DNA from: Paraglaciecola arctica
GTDB lineage: Bacteria > Pseudomonadota > Gammaproteobacteria > Enterobacterales > Alteromonadaceae
Reading direction: 5' to 3'
Length of the DNA: 64,000 nucleotides
NCBI RefSeq assembly: GCF_018861065.1
Contig: NZ_JAHKQO010000016.1
Location: 124,001 to 188,000, forward strand
Made by a program: the position numbers and the translations under genes. Shown here one piece after another: positions 9,179 through 18,652 of the stretch. The notes below the pieces were generated by a model. It saw only the letters and a program-made list of their open reading frames with translations. It had not been told where the DNA came from and ran no database searches. How positions within the stretch are numbered: position 1 is the stretch's first letter; each line of letters starts with the position of its first letter.

Positions 9179-9667
9179 ATGAATTGGATTGACTACGCCA
9201 TATTGGCTGTTATTTTGTTTTCCGCCGTTATTAGCTTAATTAGAGGCTTTGTAAAAGAAGCAATCTCATTGGCTATTTGGTTTACTGCGTTTTTTATTGC
9301 AAGCCAGTTTTATAAAGACCTAGCCGTTTATCTCACTAAACTTGACGATTTGATGATTCGTAATGGTGTTGCCATCGCAATACTGTTCGTGTCGACCTTG
9401 ATTATCGGTGGTTTAGTCAATTATCTTATTTCCCAATTGGTCCAATTTACTGGACTGAGCGGCACAGATAGAGCCTTAGGGTTGGTATTTGGTGCCTTGC
9501 GAGGCATCTTAGTTGTCAGTGCATTGTTATTTTTCTTAGATACATTTACTCCATTTTCGTCGTCTACCTTGTGGGGGACGTCAGTACTAATTCCAGAATT
9601 TAGTTTAATCATTGAGTGGTTTTTTGAATACTTGCAGAGTAACTCAAGTTTTATAAAACCCGTTTAA
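9179..9667 (+). CDS. cvpA: CvpA family membrane protein (colicin V production)
   Basis: A 162-residue protein with four predicted membrane segments (starts [19 protein letters not shown]; later segments around 27-45, 62-85 and 100-120). The family signature [19 protein letters not shown] and the NRxxG-like [15 protein letters not shown] block are present. In E. coli CvpA is needed for colicin V export and envelope stress tolerance. It lies 170 nt after dedD and 13 nt before purF, the conserved arrangement, so it is likely co-transcribed with purF. Confidence 0.93.
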   Translation: MNWIDYAILAVILFSAVISLIRGFVKEAISLAIWFTAFFIASQFYKDLAVYLTKLDDLMIRNGVAIAILFVSTLIIGGLVNYLISQLVQFTGLSGTDRALGLVFGALRGILVVSALLFFLDTFTPFSSSTLWGTSVLIPEFSLIIEWFFEYLQSNSSFIKPV

Positions 9668-9680
9668 AAAGGTAAATCGC

Positions 9681-11198
9681 ATGTGTGGTATTGTCGGAAT
9701 AGTGGGTAAAAGCCCAGTCAATCAAGCTTTATATGATGCCCTGACTGTGCTCCAGCATAGAGGTCAAGACGCTGCTGGAATTGTAACTGTAGATAATGAT
9801 GTTATTCACCTACGCAAAGATAATGGCCTGGTGAGAGATGTATTTCATACTCGTCATATGAAAAGACTAACCGGGCAATTTGGTATAGGACACGTGCGTT
9901 ACCCAACTGCCGGTAGCTCTAGCTCGGCAGAAGCGCAGCCATTTTACGTAAACTCACCCTATGGTATTGCATTTGCTCATAACGGTAACTTAACGAATGC
10001 CCATGAGTTGCAAGATGAAGTCGCGAAAGTCGCAAGAAGACACATTAACACTACATCTGATTCAGAGTTGTTGTTAAACATTATTGCTCATGAACTACAA
10101 AATGCTGAGGGATTGCATTTAACGCCTGTTGAAGTATTCAAAGCTGTTTCCAAAGTTCATGCAAAAATCCGCGGTGCCTATGCAGTGGTTGCTGCGATTA
10201 TTGGTAATGGCATGCTGGCATTTCGTGACCCTTTTGGTATTCGACCTTTGGCTTTAGGTAAGCGTAAAACTGAGTTCGGAAACGAATATATGGTGGCTTC
10301 TGAAAGTGTGGCGCTTGATGCGGTAGGTTTTACCTTTATTCGAGATGTGGCGCCTGGTGAAGCTATTTATGTCACTGAGTCTGGGGAATTGCATACTCAA
10401 CAATGTGCTCATCAACCTATTAACGCTCCATGCATATTTGAATTTGTCTATTTTGCTAGACCCGATTCATTTATCGATGGAATTTCAGTGTATGCCTCAA
10501 GAGTGAATATGGGACGTAAACTGGGACAAAAAATAGCCAAAGAGTGGGCTGATATTGATATCGACGTAGTTATTCCAATTCCAGAAACCTCTAGTGATGT
10601 TGCCCTGCAAATTGCTTTGGAGTTAGATAGACCGTATCGCCAAGGATTTGTTAAGAATCGCTATATTGGTCGTACCTTTATCATGCCTGGGCAAACGATG
10701 CGTCGTAAGTCAGTGCGTCGTAAACTCAATGCGATTCCGTCGGAGTTTAAAGATAAAAGTGTGCTTTTAGTTGATGATTCCATTGTACGTGGAACCACGT
10801 CAGAGCAAATTATTGAAATGGCCCGTGAGTCGGGTGCGAAAAAAGTCTACTTTGCATCTGCTGCTCCTGAAATTCGTTTTCCCAATGTCTATGGGATAGA
10901 TATGCCGTCGGCTAACGAACTGATTGCATACGGCCGAGAGATTGAACAAATCAGTGATTTGATCCGTGCAGACGGTTTGATTTTTCAAGATATTACGGAT
11001 TTGATCGACGCAGTGCGTGAGTTGAACCCTGATATCAAACGTTTTGAAACCTCAGTGTTTGATGGAAACTATATTACTGCCGATATTGATAATGCCTATT
11101 TGCAGCGTATTGATAACATGCGTAATGAAGGGGCAAAAAACGAGGGTGTGCAAGTTGAATTGAACAACTTAGAAATGCACAATATGACTCAAGATTAA
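9681..11198 (+). CDS. purF: Amidophosphoribosyltransferase
   Basis: First committed step of purine synthesis: PRPP plus glutamine to phosphoribosylamine. The 505-residue product starts MCGIVGIVG, so Cys2 is the N-terminal nucleophile and there is no propeptide, as in E. coli. Visible motifs are [27 protein letters not shown] and DPFGIRPL, then the PRPP-binding loop [14 protein letters not shown]. The Cys ligands for an iron-sulfur cluster found in Bacillus-type enzymes are not evident. Last gene of the housekeeping run; a strong terminator follows. Confidence 0.96.
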   Translation: MCGIVGIVGKSPVNQALYDALTVLQHRGQDAAGIVTVDNDVIHLRKDNGLVRDVFHTRHMKRLTGQFGIGHVRYPTAGSSSSAEAQPFYVNSPYGIAFAHNGNLTNAHELQDEVAKVARRHINTTSDSELLLNIIAHELQNAEGLHLTPVEVFKAVSKVHAKIRGAYAVVAAIIGNGMLAFRDPFGIRPLALGKRKTEFGNEYMVASESVALDAVGFTFIRDVAPGEAIYVTESGELHTQQCAHQPINAPCIFEFVYFARPDSFIDGISVYASRVNMGRKLGQKIAKEWADIDIDVVIPIPETSSDVALQIALELDRPYRQGFVKNRYIGRTFIMPGQTMRRKSVRRKLNAIPSEFKDKSVLLVDDSIVRGTTSEQIIEMARESGAKKVYFASAAPEIRFPNVYGIDMPSANELIAYGREIEQISDLIRADGLIFQDITDLIDAVRELNPDIKRFETSVFDGNYITADIDNAYLQRIDNMRNEGAKNEGVQVELNNLEMHNMTQD

Positions 11199-11254
11199 AC
11201 TGGTTTAGTTTAAGGCTTATTACTAGTCGCTAAATAAGCTTTGCTAAGTGACAA

Positions 11255-11295
11255 ACATAAAAAAACACGGTTGGATCAACCGTGTTTTTTTATGT
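11255..11295. terminator. Bidirectional rho-independent terminator between purF and the YIP1 gene
   Basis: A near-perfect 19-pair palindrome with a three-base loop: an A-rich flank, the core CACGGTTG / CAACCGTG and a T-rich flank. Convergent genes on both sides end within 60 nt, so it can serve both strands. Confidence 0.9.
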
Positions 11296-11317
11296 CATTT
11301 TATGCGAGCTAGAGACA

Positions 11318-11917
11318 TTAACCCACGTAAACTGGGCCCATCCCCATACTCCACAATATTACTGACGCGGCCATTAGAATAGCCAGCAAGACCAACCCAC
11401 ATGTTACTACTGTACTTGCATAAATAAAGCCTTTACCTTCAGGAATATGCATCAAAATTGGAGTACCAGCGTAGAGCAAATAAACCGAATAAGTTAGACC
11501 AATCAGTCCAACAAACATAACAAACCATAACACCGGATAAAAAGCCGCAAAACCAACCATAAATAACGGGGTAGCAGTGTAAGCCGCAAGTTCGAGTGAT
11601 TGAGTATAAGTAGGGGATGAATCAAATGCTTTAGCTAACTCATGAATTAATACTGCTAATGCAACCACACCCGTCATTAAACCAAAATACATACCAATAC
11701 TCATGAGCATGGCACTGTTTTTAGTCAATTTAATTATATCGCCCACACCAATACTCCAGCCCAGGTGAGCGGCTGAATAATAACTCATCAAAACGGGAAT
11801 TAAAGAAATGATAGCGATATGGCTTAAACTATAAAAATAACTCTCATGTCGCTCGTCAATTACCTGCCATTCTTCTTTTGGGTGTGTATATAAACCCCAT
11901 AGGTGATTTAAAATCAT
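11318..11917 (-). CDS. YIP1 family membrane protein
   Basis: A 199-residue integral membrane protein with about five hydrophobic segments (around 30-46, 68-92, 111-128, 130-150 and 165-190). The N-terminus NHLWGLYTHPKEEWQVIDE is the characteristic YIP1/DUF1282-type start, a W-P-x-x-x-W amphipathic segment before the first helix. It stands alone, convergent with purF and divergent from the thioesterase. Family is clear. Function in bacteria is not known. Confidence 0.8.
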   Translation of the reverse strand: MILNHLWGLYTHPKEEWQVIDERHESYFYSLSHIAIISLIPVLMSYYSAAHLGWSIGVGDIIKLTKNSAMLMSIGMYFGLMTGVVALAVLIHELAKAFDSSPTYTQSLELAAYTATPLFMVGFAAFYPVLWFVMFVGLIGLTYSVYLLYAGTPILMHIPEGKGFIYASTVVTCGLVLLAILMAASVILWSMGMGPVYVG

Positions 11918-12130
11918 ACAATTCGGTCTCTTTTATGGTTGGAAATACGTTTTGTTAATTAAAAATAAACATGCTGTTAACAATTATTGTGTGTGAGTAA
12001 ACACCAAGCGTCAACCTTTTTTATGAAATTCGTCGACTTTTTAAGCACTACTAATACTCACCTGTGTTGGGAAATTTATGGTTAAATATTAATTATCAAT
12101 GTAATAGTCGAAAATTCAGTGTGGTAAGTA

Positions 12131-12562
12131 ATGGAAGGGCAGTCAAAGAGTAGTTTTATGTTTCATTTTTCGATAACCACTAGGTGGATGGATAATGATA
12201 TGTTTGGTCATGTGAATAATGTTAATTATTACTCATTTTTCGACACGGTTATTAATCAGTTTTTGATTGAACAAGGTGATTTTATTCCGCAAAAAAGTCA
12301 GCAAATTGGATTTATAGTGCAATCTAGCTGCAGTTATATTAGTCCAGTTTCGTATCCGCAAAAGCTAGTCGGTGGGTTGCGTGTAGACAAAATTGGCAAT
12401 AGTTCAGTCGATTATGTTGTCGCTATTTTTAAAGAAGAGGAAAAAAACGCCTCTGCAATAGGACGTTTAACTCACGTTTTTGTAGACAGGGACTCACATA
12501 AACCCACACCTATCCGAGGTACTTTGCGCCAAGCTATGCTCAGTGCCATGTTGCCCACCTAA
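12131..12562 (+). CDS. Acyl-CoA thioesterase, 4-hydroxybenzoyl-CoA thioesterase type
   Basis: A 143-residue hotdog-fold protein. The N-terminal block TTRWMDNDMFGHVNNVNYYSFF carries the 4HBT signature, with the catalytic-type Asp at the D-x-F/x-G-H-V-N-N motif. It is expected to hydrolyse an acyl-CoA in the cytoplasm; the substrate is not predictable. Monocistronic, with more than 150 nt on either side. It could also be a YbgC-like enzyme, but the Tol-Pal genes that usually accompany ybgC are not here. Confidence 0.85.
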   Translation: MEGQSKSSFMFHFSITTRWMDNDMFGHVNNVNYYSFFDTVINQFLIEQGDFIPQKSQQIGFIVQSSCSYISPVSYPQKLVGGLRVDKIGNSSVDYVVAIFKEEEKNASAIGRLTHVFVDRDSHKPTPIRGTLRQAMLSAMLPT

Positions 12563-12714
12563 TATTGACGCTTTTAATTTGAACGCTGAGTCTCGTTTAT
12601 AACAATATAGCGTTAGGATTGTGTTTGTGTTGAAGCAGTTCTTATTGTGCGATTGCATATTTTAGATTTATGCTGCGTCGAGTTGGTGTTTCGTCACATA
12701 ACTTAAGCGCAATA

Positions 12715-13587
12715 CTAAGAAAGAAAGTTAAGCAGTTCAGACTTGATAAACTTACTTCTATTGGTTAACGGTGAGCGGCGATTGACGCATAAATACAGTG
12801 CCTCACACACGGATTTTTTTAAGTTATGTATGTGTATGAGGTGCTGAGACGCAAACGCCCTCGCGGCGTATAACGGTAAAACGGTAAATCCTAAGCCTTT
12901 GCTAACAGGAGTGAGGATCAAACTAATTTGATTAGAAAACCCCTTGTGGGGTATTTGTTCGATATGTTCAAAGTCCGGGAAGTTTTCGCTTAATAACAAT
13001 TGCCCATGATGGGCTGCATCAGGATGAGAGATAAAACCAAGTTCAATTAACCTTTGCCATTGAATTGATTTTACATCGCAAGGGGTGACTAATACTAAAG
13101 GTTCATCGCCAATTTTAAGACTGGTGAGTGTACTAGCTTGGCTCAATTGGGTCATTAATCCCAAATCAATATTTCCTTTAGATAATTCTAGTTCAATATT
13201 TTTATTGGGTGCGAAGCTATAGTCGATGGCCAATTTAGGGTGAGCTTGCTGAATATCCAGTAAGTGTGGGTAGAGCTTTAGACCCACACTGCCTGGAGAG
13301 GCAATTTTGACTAAGCCAACCTTTTCATCATCTTGTCTAACTAAGGTTTCTAAATCGTCACTCGAACGCAGTAACTGAATACCTTTTTGATACAGTTGTT
13401 GCCCTGCTGCTGTTAAAGAAAAGCTTTTACCTTCCCTTATCAGTAGTTGTTTCTCTAGCTGCATTTCTAGTTTTTTGACATGTTGGCTCACACCAGATTG
13501 GGTCATATACAACTTTTCTGCTGTGTGAGTGAAATGTCCCACTTCTACTAAGGTGCAAAATGTTTTTAGCCAACTGTGATTTATCAT
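12715..13587 (-). CDS. LysR family transcriptional regulator (divergent from the VOC enzyme)
   Basis: A 290-residue LysR-type protein. The winged helix-turn-helix is at about 1-60 (FCTLVEVGHFTHTAEKLYMT, then QSGVSQHVKKLEMQL), followed by the periplasmic-binding-protein-like effector domain. It is divergent from the gene at 13681, with 93 nt between start codons. A 9-bp inverted repeat spans that gap and covers its own start codon. The usual arrangement suggests it controls the VOC gene and itself. The effector is unknown. Confidence 0.88.
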   Translation of the reverse strand: MINHSWLKTFCTLVEVGHFTHTAEKLYMTQSGVSQHVKKLEMQLEKQLLIREGKSFSLTAAGQQLYQKGIQLLRSSDDLETLVRQDDEKVGLVKIASPGSVGLKLYPHLLDIQQAHPKLAIDYSFAPNKNIELELSKGNIDLGLMTQLSQASTLTSLKIGDEPLVLVTPCDVKSIQWQRLIELGFISHPDAAHHGQLLLSENFPDFEHIEQIPHKGFSNQISLILTPVSKGLGFTVLPLYAARAFASQHLIHIHNLKKSVCEALYLCVNRRSPLTNRSKFIKSELLNFLS

Positions 13588-13621
13588 TACAAAATGTACT
13601 TATGTCTATTATTAATGATAA
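13581..13621. promoter_or_regulatory. Inverted repeat in the LysR/VOC divergent promoter
   Basis: TTATCATTA (13581-13589) and TAATGATAA (13613-13621) are perfect 9-bp inverted arms with centres 32 bp apart, about three helical turns. The left arm overlaps the LysR ATG. It is a candidate binding site for the LysR protein, placed where it could also repress its own gene. Assignment is from position and symmetry only. Confidence 0.5.
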
Positions 13622-13680
13622 TTTTACGTAATTTATTGGTGGGTGTATATTTTTATTATCAATTAAACGGAGTAAACAAT

Positions 13681-14181
13681 ATGAGCAAAACCTACCCACG
13701 CACTTTTTCACACATTGGTATTTCTGTACCTGATTTAGAAGCAGCCGTGAAGTTTTATACCGAAGTATTGGGGTGGTATCTGATTATGAAACCAACGGAG
13801 ATTACCGAAGATGACTCTGCAATAGGAGAAATGTGTACCGATGTTTTTGGCGCCGGCTGGGAACATTTTCGTATTGCACATCTATCTACTGGCGACAGAA
13901 TAGGTGTGGAGCTTTTTGAATTTAAAGGGCAGGAAAACCCTGAAAATAATTTTGAATATTGGAAAACTGGGGTGTTTCATTTTTGTGTTCAAGACCCTGA
14001 TGTAGAGGGATTGGCCGATAAAATTGTAGCGGCTGGCGGCAAAAAGCGTATGCAGGCACCTCGTTATTATTACCCCGGCGAAAAGCCTTATCGCATGATT
14101 TACATGGAAGACCCTTTTGGTAATATTCTTGAGATATACAGCCACAGCTATGAATTAACCTATGCTGCGGGAGCATATTAA
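13681..14181 (+). CDS. VOC (glyoxalase/bleomycin-resistance fold) family enzyme
   Basis: A 166-residue protein starting at the ATG at 13681, which has a GGAG ribosome binding site 8 nt upstream; the longer frame from 13576 overlaps the divergent regulator and is not credible. Two beta-alpha-beta-beta-beta modules are visible. The first begins HIGISVPDLEAAVKFYTEVL, and the second ends IYMEDPFGNILEIYSH with the metal-ligand Glu. Likely metal-dependent, lactoylglutathione-lyase-like; the substrate is not predictable. The divergent LysR gene suggests inducible expression by a small molecule. Confidence 0.85.
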   Translation: MSKTYPRTFSHIGISVPDLEAAVKFYTEVLGWYLIMKPTEITEDDSAIGEMCTDVFGAGWEHFRIAHLSTGDRIGVELFEFKGQENPENNFEYWKTGVFHFCVQDPDVEGLADKIVAAGGKKRMQAPRYYYPGEKPYRMIYMEDPFGNILEIYSHSYELTYAAGAY

Positions 14182-14192
14182 GAGCCAGTTAT

Positions 14193-14223
14193 TGTGACTC
14201 CTTCTGAAATGATGTGAGTCACA
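14193..14223. terminator. Hairpin between convergent VOC and GGDEF-EAL genes
   Basis: TGTGACTC (14193-14200) and GAGTCACA (14216-14223) can pair as an 8-bp stem with a 15-nt loop, just after the VOC stop. There is no T-run, so this is at best a weak or factor-dependent terminator, and it could instead be an operator. Confidence 0.35.
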
Positions 14224-14305
14224 TCTAACTGTTGGTAATTATATGGATAACGTAAAAAAGATTGATTCGTGAATGGGTATAAATGTACTACTGATTCATT
14301 TGTTA

Positions 14306-17300
14306 TCAATAACTCTGCCACTCGATATCCGGAGTCCAAGTTTTTGTCCATTCATAGACATGGCTTGCTGGCATTGGTCTAGCGATACCGTATCCTTGGG
14401 CTAATTCGCATCCCATTTCTAGTAATACTGAACCATGAGAAACGGTTTCTACTCCTTCTGCTATGACTTTGCGGTTAAAGGATTTTGCTAAAGCGATAAT
14501 TCCCTCAACGATCGCTCTGTCTTCAGGATCCACTAACATATCTCGAATAAAGGTCTGATCAATTTTTACAATGTCTACTGGCAAGCGTCTTAAATAAGTA
14601 AGTGAAGAATAACCGGTTCCAAAGTCATCGATGGCAAAGTTCACCCCAAATTTTAAGCAGTTGTTCATTTTTTCAGAAACCCGATCCAAGTCCCCAATTT
14701 CGCTGGTCTCTAGAATCTCGATTTGTAAATTAGCTGGCGCTACATTGGGTGAGGCTGACAATAACGTCTCTAGACGTTCCGTAAAGTTGTCTTGTTGAAT
14801 TTGTAAGGCGCTAATATTGACGCTAATAGGCAATTGCATAGAAGTCTTATTCCATGTTTCCATTTGATTTAGGGCTTCTTGTATTACCCACTCACCAATT
14901 TCTATACCAAGTTGGTGGTTTTCAATGAAGGGTAAAAATTCATAGGGGGACAACAAACCTCTAGTTGGATGTTGCCAGCGTATTAAGGCTTCTAAACCAA
15001 CAATTTCTCCACTTCTCATGTTTACTTTAGGTTGGTAAAACAATACGAATTCACGGTTTGATAAGGCTGTAGAAATATTTTGTAGAATGACGTGATGGTT
15101 GGTAATCGCATCTTCAGATTCAATATCAAACAGGTGGAAGCAATTTTTCCCTTTTTGCTTAGCGATGTACATGGATTGATCTGCATGTCGGATAAGTTGT
15201 TCTGCATCAGTTTGATCGAGAGGAAAGACTGTGACACCAATACTAGCGGACACTTTTAATACATTACCTCCTAACGTAAATGGACTAGAGGCGGCCTTTA
15301 AAATACGTTCGACTATAGGGGGGAAGTCTTCAGTGCTTTCCAAATCGCTGAGAACTATCACAAATTCGTCACCTCCATAGCGTGATAACGTATCTTGTTC
15401 GCGTAAGATGTCTTTCAGTCGATCCGCAAATACGACTAAGAGTTCGTCACCTACGCTATGTCCATGTTTATCATTGATTTCTTTGAACCCGTCCAAGTCT
15501 AGAAATACTATGGCTACTAAGGTGTTGTTACGTTTACTAAAGAGTAACGATTGGTTAAGCCGGTCTGCCAAAAGAGAGCGATTCGGTAGGTTGGTTAGTA
15601 CATCAAAATGCGCCATATGCTCGAGTTGATGTTGCTTTTCTTTGATTTCAGAAATATCCGTGAATATGGCAACGTAGTTTTTCAATTTTCTATCGTCATC
15701 ATACACTGCACTGATCGTTAATAATTGTGGGTAAATTTCGTTGTTTTTTCGCTTATTCCATACTTCTCCAGACCATTTTCCTTCCTCATTTATTGACTTC
15801 CAGAGTAGCCGATAAAACTCTTGAGATTGTTGGTTAGATTTTAGAATGTTTGGATTTTTACCAATGACTTCTTCTCGGGTGTATCCGGTAATTTCAATAA
15901 AACTATTGTTAACTTCAATGATCTTGCCTTTAGTATCCGTAATGATAATCCCTTCATTTGCTTGGGAAAAAACACTAGCAGCGAGAGTGAGTTGGGCTTC
16001 TGCTTTTTTGTTTTTGGTAATATCCTGAATTAAGGAAGTGACACCCAGCACAGTGCCATTTTCAGAGTAAATAATAGTATTGTGCCATTCACATACTATT
16101 GCTTCTCCAGACTTGGTTACGTTTTCGTTACTTACAAAGGTTCCATCTTTTTGAGTGAGTATTAAATTATAAAGCTTATCGATTTCACTGCGTATTTGTG
16201 GTTCAACAATAAGTTTAAGCGCATGTTGACCAATCGCTTCATGGGATTGATATCCGAAAATATTTTCAGCTGATTTATTCCAGTTTGTACAAATAAAATT
16301 TTTGTCCCATGAAATACAACCCAAAGGTGTATTTTGTATATGATTTAAGTGGATTTTTTCACTTTTTTGTAGAGCTTGCTGACTATGTTTAAGGCGATTC
16401 TCCGCGTCCAAACGGGTTTTAGCCATTGAAATAAAATGTTTTTGTAAATTATAGAGTTCTGATGCTCCGTTGGGCGATAGACGACCTATGTCTTCTCCTG
16501 CTTCAAGTTTTTTGGTGGATCGTAAGAGAGTATTCAAGGGGGTCAGTAAACTCTTGTTTACTCCCCATGTAGCCACTAAAAACATCAAAACCACAAATAA
16601 CACTAGAATCATGCTTGTTGATAATAGCGTTTCGTTAATATCTGAAAGTTTAGTCTCGAATGGGATCCCTACACTTAGCGTAATTTGCCCATCACCTGTG
16701 AAAATTGGTTTCTTTACAAACACTTTTAAATGTTGCTCGGTACTCAGGTAGGCTTTGACGTCAGGATCAGACTCGAATTTGTATGCCTCCAAAGGTGGCT
16801 GTACTTCAGCAATAGGAGTGCCGAGCAGCTCGTTCCTTACCGGATAACTCGCAATGACGTTTTGTTGTTGATCGGTAATATAGGCTACAGAGTAGTTGCG
16901 TAAATGTGATTCAGAAAGTTGCTTACTCCACCAGTTCAAAGATATAGCGGCAACTGCCACCCCTACAACAGTATCACTTTGAGGAGGTATGACAGGATAG
17001 GCAAAATTGATAGTCGCGATGCCAGTTGTGCTATCAAGATGATATCCTCCAACCGCAAAATTTTTATTATTCAATGCTTTTTGAAAATATGAGCGCTCAG
17101 CAATATTCGGTGATAGACCTATTGGATTAGCACTGCACGTTAGTTTTCCATCTGTTTGTGCCACTGCGATATCGACGTAAATATCTTTTAATTTGATGAC
17201 ATCCGCTAGATAAGCACTACATTCCGGAGAGTCAGGCGACATCACCTTCGGAAAACTTGACAAATTTTCTAAAAAGTTTTTTGTTCTATTGATTAAAAGA

Positions 17301-17473
17301 GTCTGAAAGGTAGTCGTTATTTCGACTGTTTTTGTCGCCTCTTCTAGCGCAGAATTTAAGGCGTACTCCCGTGCTAATAGAGAGAAGTAAACTATTGCTA
17401 AGAGCCCTGGAAGTGCGACTAATATAATAAGTACAGATAACTTGGTCCTCAACGACCTAAACAATCGGTTCAT
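14306..17473 (-). CDS. Membrane-bound Cache-HAMP-PAS-PAS-GGDEF-EAL cyclic-di-GMP protein
   Basis: A 1055-residue inner-membrane signalling protein. Membrane helix at 11-32; periplasmic Cache-type sensor at about 36-280; second helix at 286-305; HAMP at about 305-357; PAS domains at about 375-485 and 495-610. The diguanylate cyclase domain is intact (R-Y-GGDEF, 700-704), with a product-inhibition I-site REQD (691-694) five residues before. The phosphodiesterase domain keeps EAL at 828-830, the DDFGTG loop (949-954) and the downstream VKIDQ and EGVE motifs. Both activities could therefore be real; net direction cannot be predicted. Monocistronic. The fimbrial locus 20 kb away is a plausible but untested target. 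Confidence 0.92.
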   Translation of the reverse strand: MNRLFRSLRTKLSVLIILVALPGLLAIVYFSLLAREYALNSALEEATKTVEITTTFQTLLINRTKNFLENLSSFPKVMSPDSPECSAYLADVIKLKDIYVDIAVAQTDGKLTCSANPIGLSPNIAERSYFQKALNNKNFAVGGYHLDSTTGIATINFAYPVIPPQSDTVVGVAVAAISLNWWSKQLSESHLRNYSVAYITDQQQNVIASYPVRNELLGTPIAEVQPPLEAYKFESDPDVKAYLSTEQHLKVFVKKPIFTGDGQITLSVGIPFETKLSDINETLLSTSMILVLFVVLMFLVATWGVNKSLLTPLNTLLRSTKKLEAGEDIGRLSPNGASELYNLQKHFISMAKTRLDAENRLKHSQQALQKSEKIHLNHIQNTPLGCISWDKNFICTNWNKSAENIFGYQSHEAIGQHALKLIVEPQIRSEIDKLYNLILTQKDGTFVSNENVTKSGEAIVCEWHNTIIYSENGTVLGVTSLIQDITKNKKAEAQLTLAASVFSQANEGIIITDTKGKIIEVNNSFIEITGYTREEVIGKNPNILKSNQQSQEFYRLLWKSINEEGKWSGEVWNKRKNNEIYPQLLTISAVYDDDRKLKNYVAIFTDISEIKEKQHQLEHMAHFDVLTNLPNRSLLADRLNQSLLFSKRNNTLVAIVFLDLDGFKEINDKHGHSVGDELLVVFADRLKDILREQDTLSRYGGDEFVIVLSDLESTEDFPPIVERILKAASSPFTLGGNVLKVSASIGVTVFPLDQTDAEQLIRHADQSMYIAKQKGKNCFHLFDIESEDAITNHHVILQNISTALSNREFVLFYQPKVNMRSGEIVGLEALIRWQHPTRGLLSPYEFLPFIENHQLGIEIGEWVIQEALNQMETWNKTSMQLPISVNISALQIQQDNFTERLETLLSASPNVAPANLQIEILETSEIGDLDRVSEKMNNCLKFGVNFAIDDFGTGYSSLTYLRRLPVDIVKIDQTFIRDMLVDPEDRAIVEGIIALAKSFNRKVIAEGVETVSHGSVLLEMGCELAQGYGIARPMPASHVYEWTKTWTPDIEWQSY

Positions 17474-17687
17474 GTAGCAATACCATCCAAATTAGAAGCT
17501 AGTCACAAACAACAGCAATAAAATAATAAAATTAAGAAAAAACAATTATTTATCCAAGTTTTATGACGTTAGTTTATGGTTTAAAGCTTGTCAATCTTTG
17601 GGTTGTTTTATGTGTCTAATTCCTAGAAATAAGAATCTCACGAAACAAAGAATGATAGGCATCAATAGGTCATTCAATTCCATAAAT

Positions 17688-17714
17688 GGCGCGCGGTGAT
17701 TGCGCGCTCCTACA
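17688..17714 (-). repeat. REP-like palindrome (GTAG head plus GC-rich hairpin)
   Basis: Read on the minus strand, a GTAG tetranucleotide is followed by a hairpin with arms GCGCGC and a seven-base loop. It stands out as GC-rich in an AT-rich gap downstream of the fructokinase. The GTAG-head-plus-hairpin layout is that of bacterial REP elements mobilised by RAYT proteins. Only one copy is visible in the window and no RAYT gene is present. It may also act as a terminator for the polyol operon, although no U-run follows. Confidence 0.4.
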
Positions 17715-17722
17715 ACACTTTT

Positions 17723-18652
17723 TTAGGTTGTTTTCACTGGATCCATGAACTGTTGAATTTCCAAAATGCTTATTTCAGGTGTTGCACCTTTGTGTTGTGC
17801 CACCATTGCGCCCACGGCACACGCAAAATCGATGGCGTATTGAGGATTGTTGGTGTGGCATAGTTGATAAATTAATGACGCTAAAAATGAGTCTCCTGCA
17901 CCAACAGTGTCTACTACTTTTACCAAGTAGCCAGAATTATAATAATTCACATCATCGAATCTCAGCAAAGCACCATGTGAGCCTTTAGTGACACAAATTT
18001 TTTGGGTATTGGTTTGATTGGCTACAAACTCTAGATTTTGCTCTAGGGAGTTATATTCAGATCCCATCCCTTGGGCTATTTCATATAACTCATCATCGTT
18101 AAGTTTAATGAAATCTGCTTTGTTCATCATTTCCACTAGCGTCTTCAGGTTGTAGTGAGGTTTGCGCAAATTCACATCAAATATTTTATAGTTGGCTACC
18201 TTTAATAGTTTTCTTAAAGTGTCCAATGATACTTGTTGGCGACCTACTAAACTGCCAAAAACAAAAATGTCCGACGAGCTTACTTGTTCTAACAAAGCAA
18301 CAGTAAGTGGAATATTGTCCCAGGCTGTATCGGCCAAAATTTCGTAAGATGCCGAACCACTTTGGTCTAATTTAACTTCAACTGTGCTGGTTTTTTTATT
18401 GGCATTAACAGCGATAAAATCGGTATTGGTATTACGAACTTCTATTTGCTGCAGAAGCTCCTTACCCAATTTATCGTCTCCAACAGCGCTTATTATATTG
18501 GCTTGTATCCCAAGCCCATTTAATCGTAAACATACATTTAACGGAGCGCCACCTATGCGTTTTCCAGTATCAAAACAATCCCATAAAACCTCACCAAAAC
18601 AATTGATAGAGATATCGTTACCCGCTTTATGTTTAATCAATAGGCCGCTCAT
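17723..18652 (-). CDS. PfkB-family carbohydrate kinase, probable fructokinase
   Basis: A 309-residue ribokinase-fold sugar kinase. The N-terminal signature is GEVLWDCFDTGKRIGGAPLN, and the C-terminal PfkB signature DTVGAGDSF contains the catalytic Asp. The start overlaps the stop of the dehydrogenase gene by 4 nt, so the two are translationally coupled. In this context it most likely phosphorylates the fructose made by the dehydrogenase to fructose 6-phosphate. Ketose specificity is inferred from context; other hexoses are possible. Confidence 0.85.
   Translation of the reverse strand: MSGLLIKHKAGNDISINCFGEVLWDCFDTGKRIGGAPLNVCLRLNGLGIQANIISAVGDDKLGKELLQQIEVRNTNTDFIAVNANKKTSTVEVKLDQSGSASYEILADTAWDNIPLTVALLEQVSSSDIFVFGSLVGRQQVSLDTLRKLLKVANYKIFDVNLRKPHYNLKTLVEMMNKADFIKLNDDELYEIAQGMGSEYNSLEQNLEFVANQTNTQKICVTKGSHGALLRFDDVNYYNSGYLVKVVDTVGAGDSFLASLIYQLCHTNNPQYAIDFACAVGAMVAQHKGATPEISILEIQQFMDPVKTT

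Noticed and set aside
13576-13680. Upstream extension of the VOC enzyme
   Set aside because: It would overlap the divergent LysR start and the inverted repeat; the ATG at 13681 has a GGAG site and the family start.
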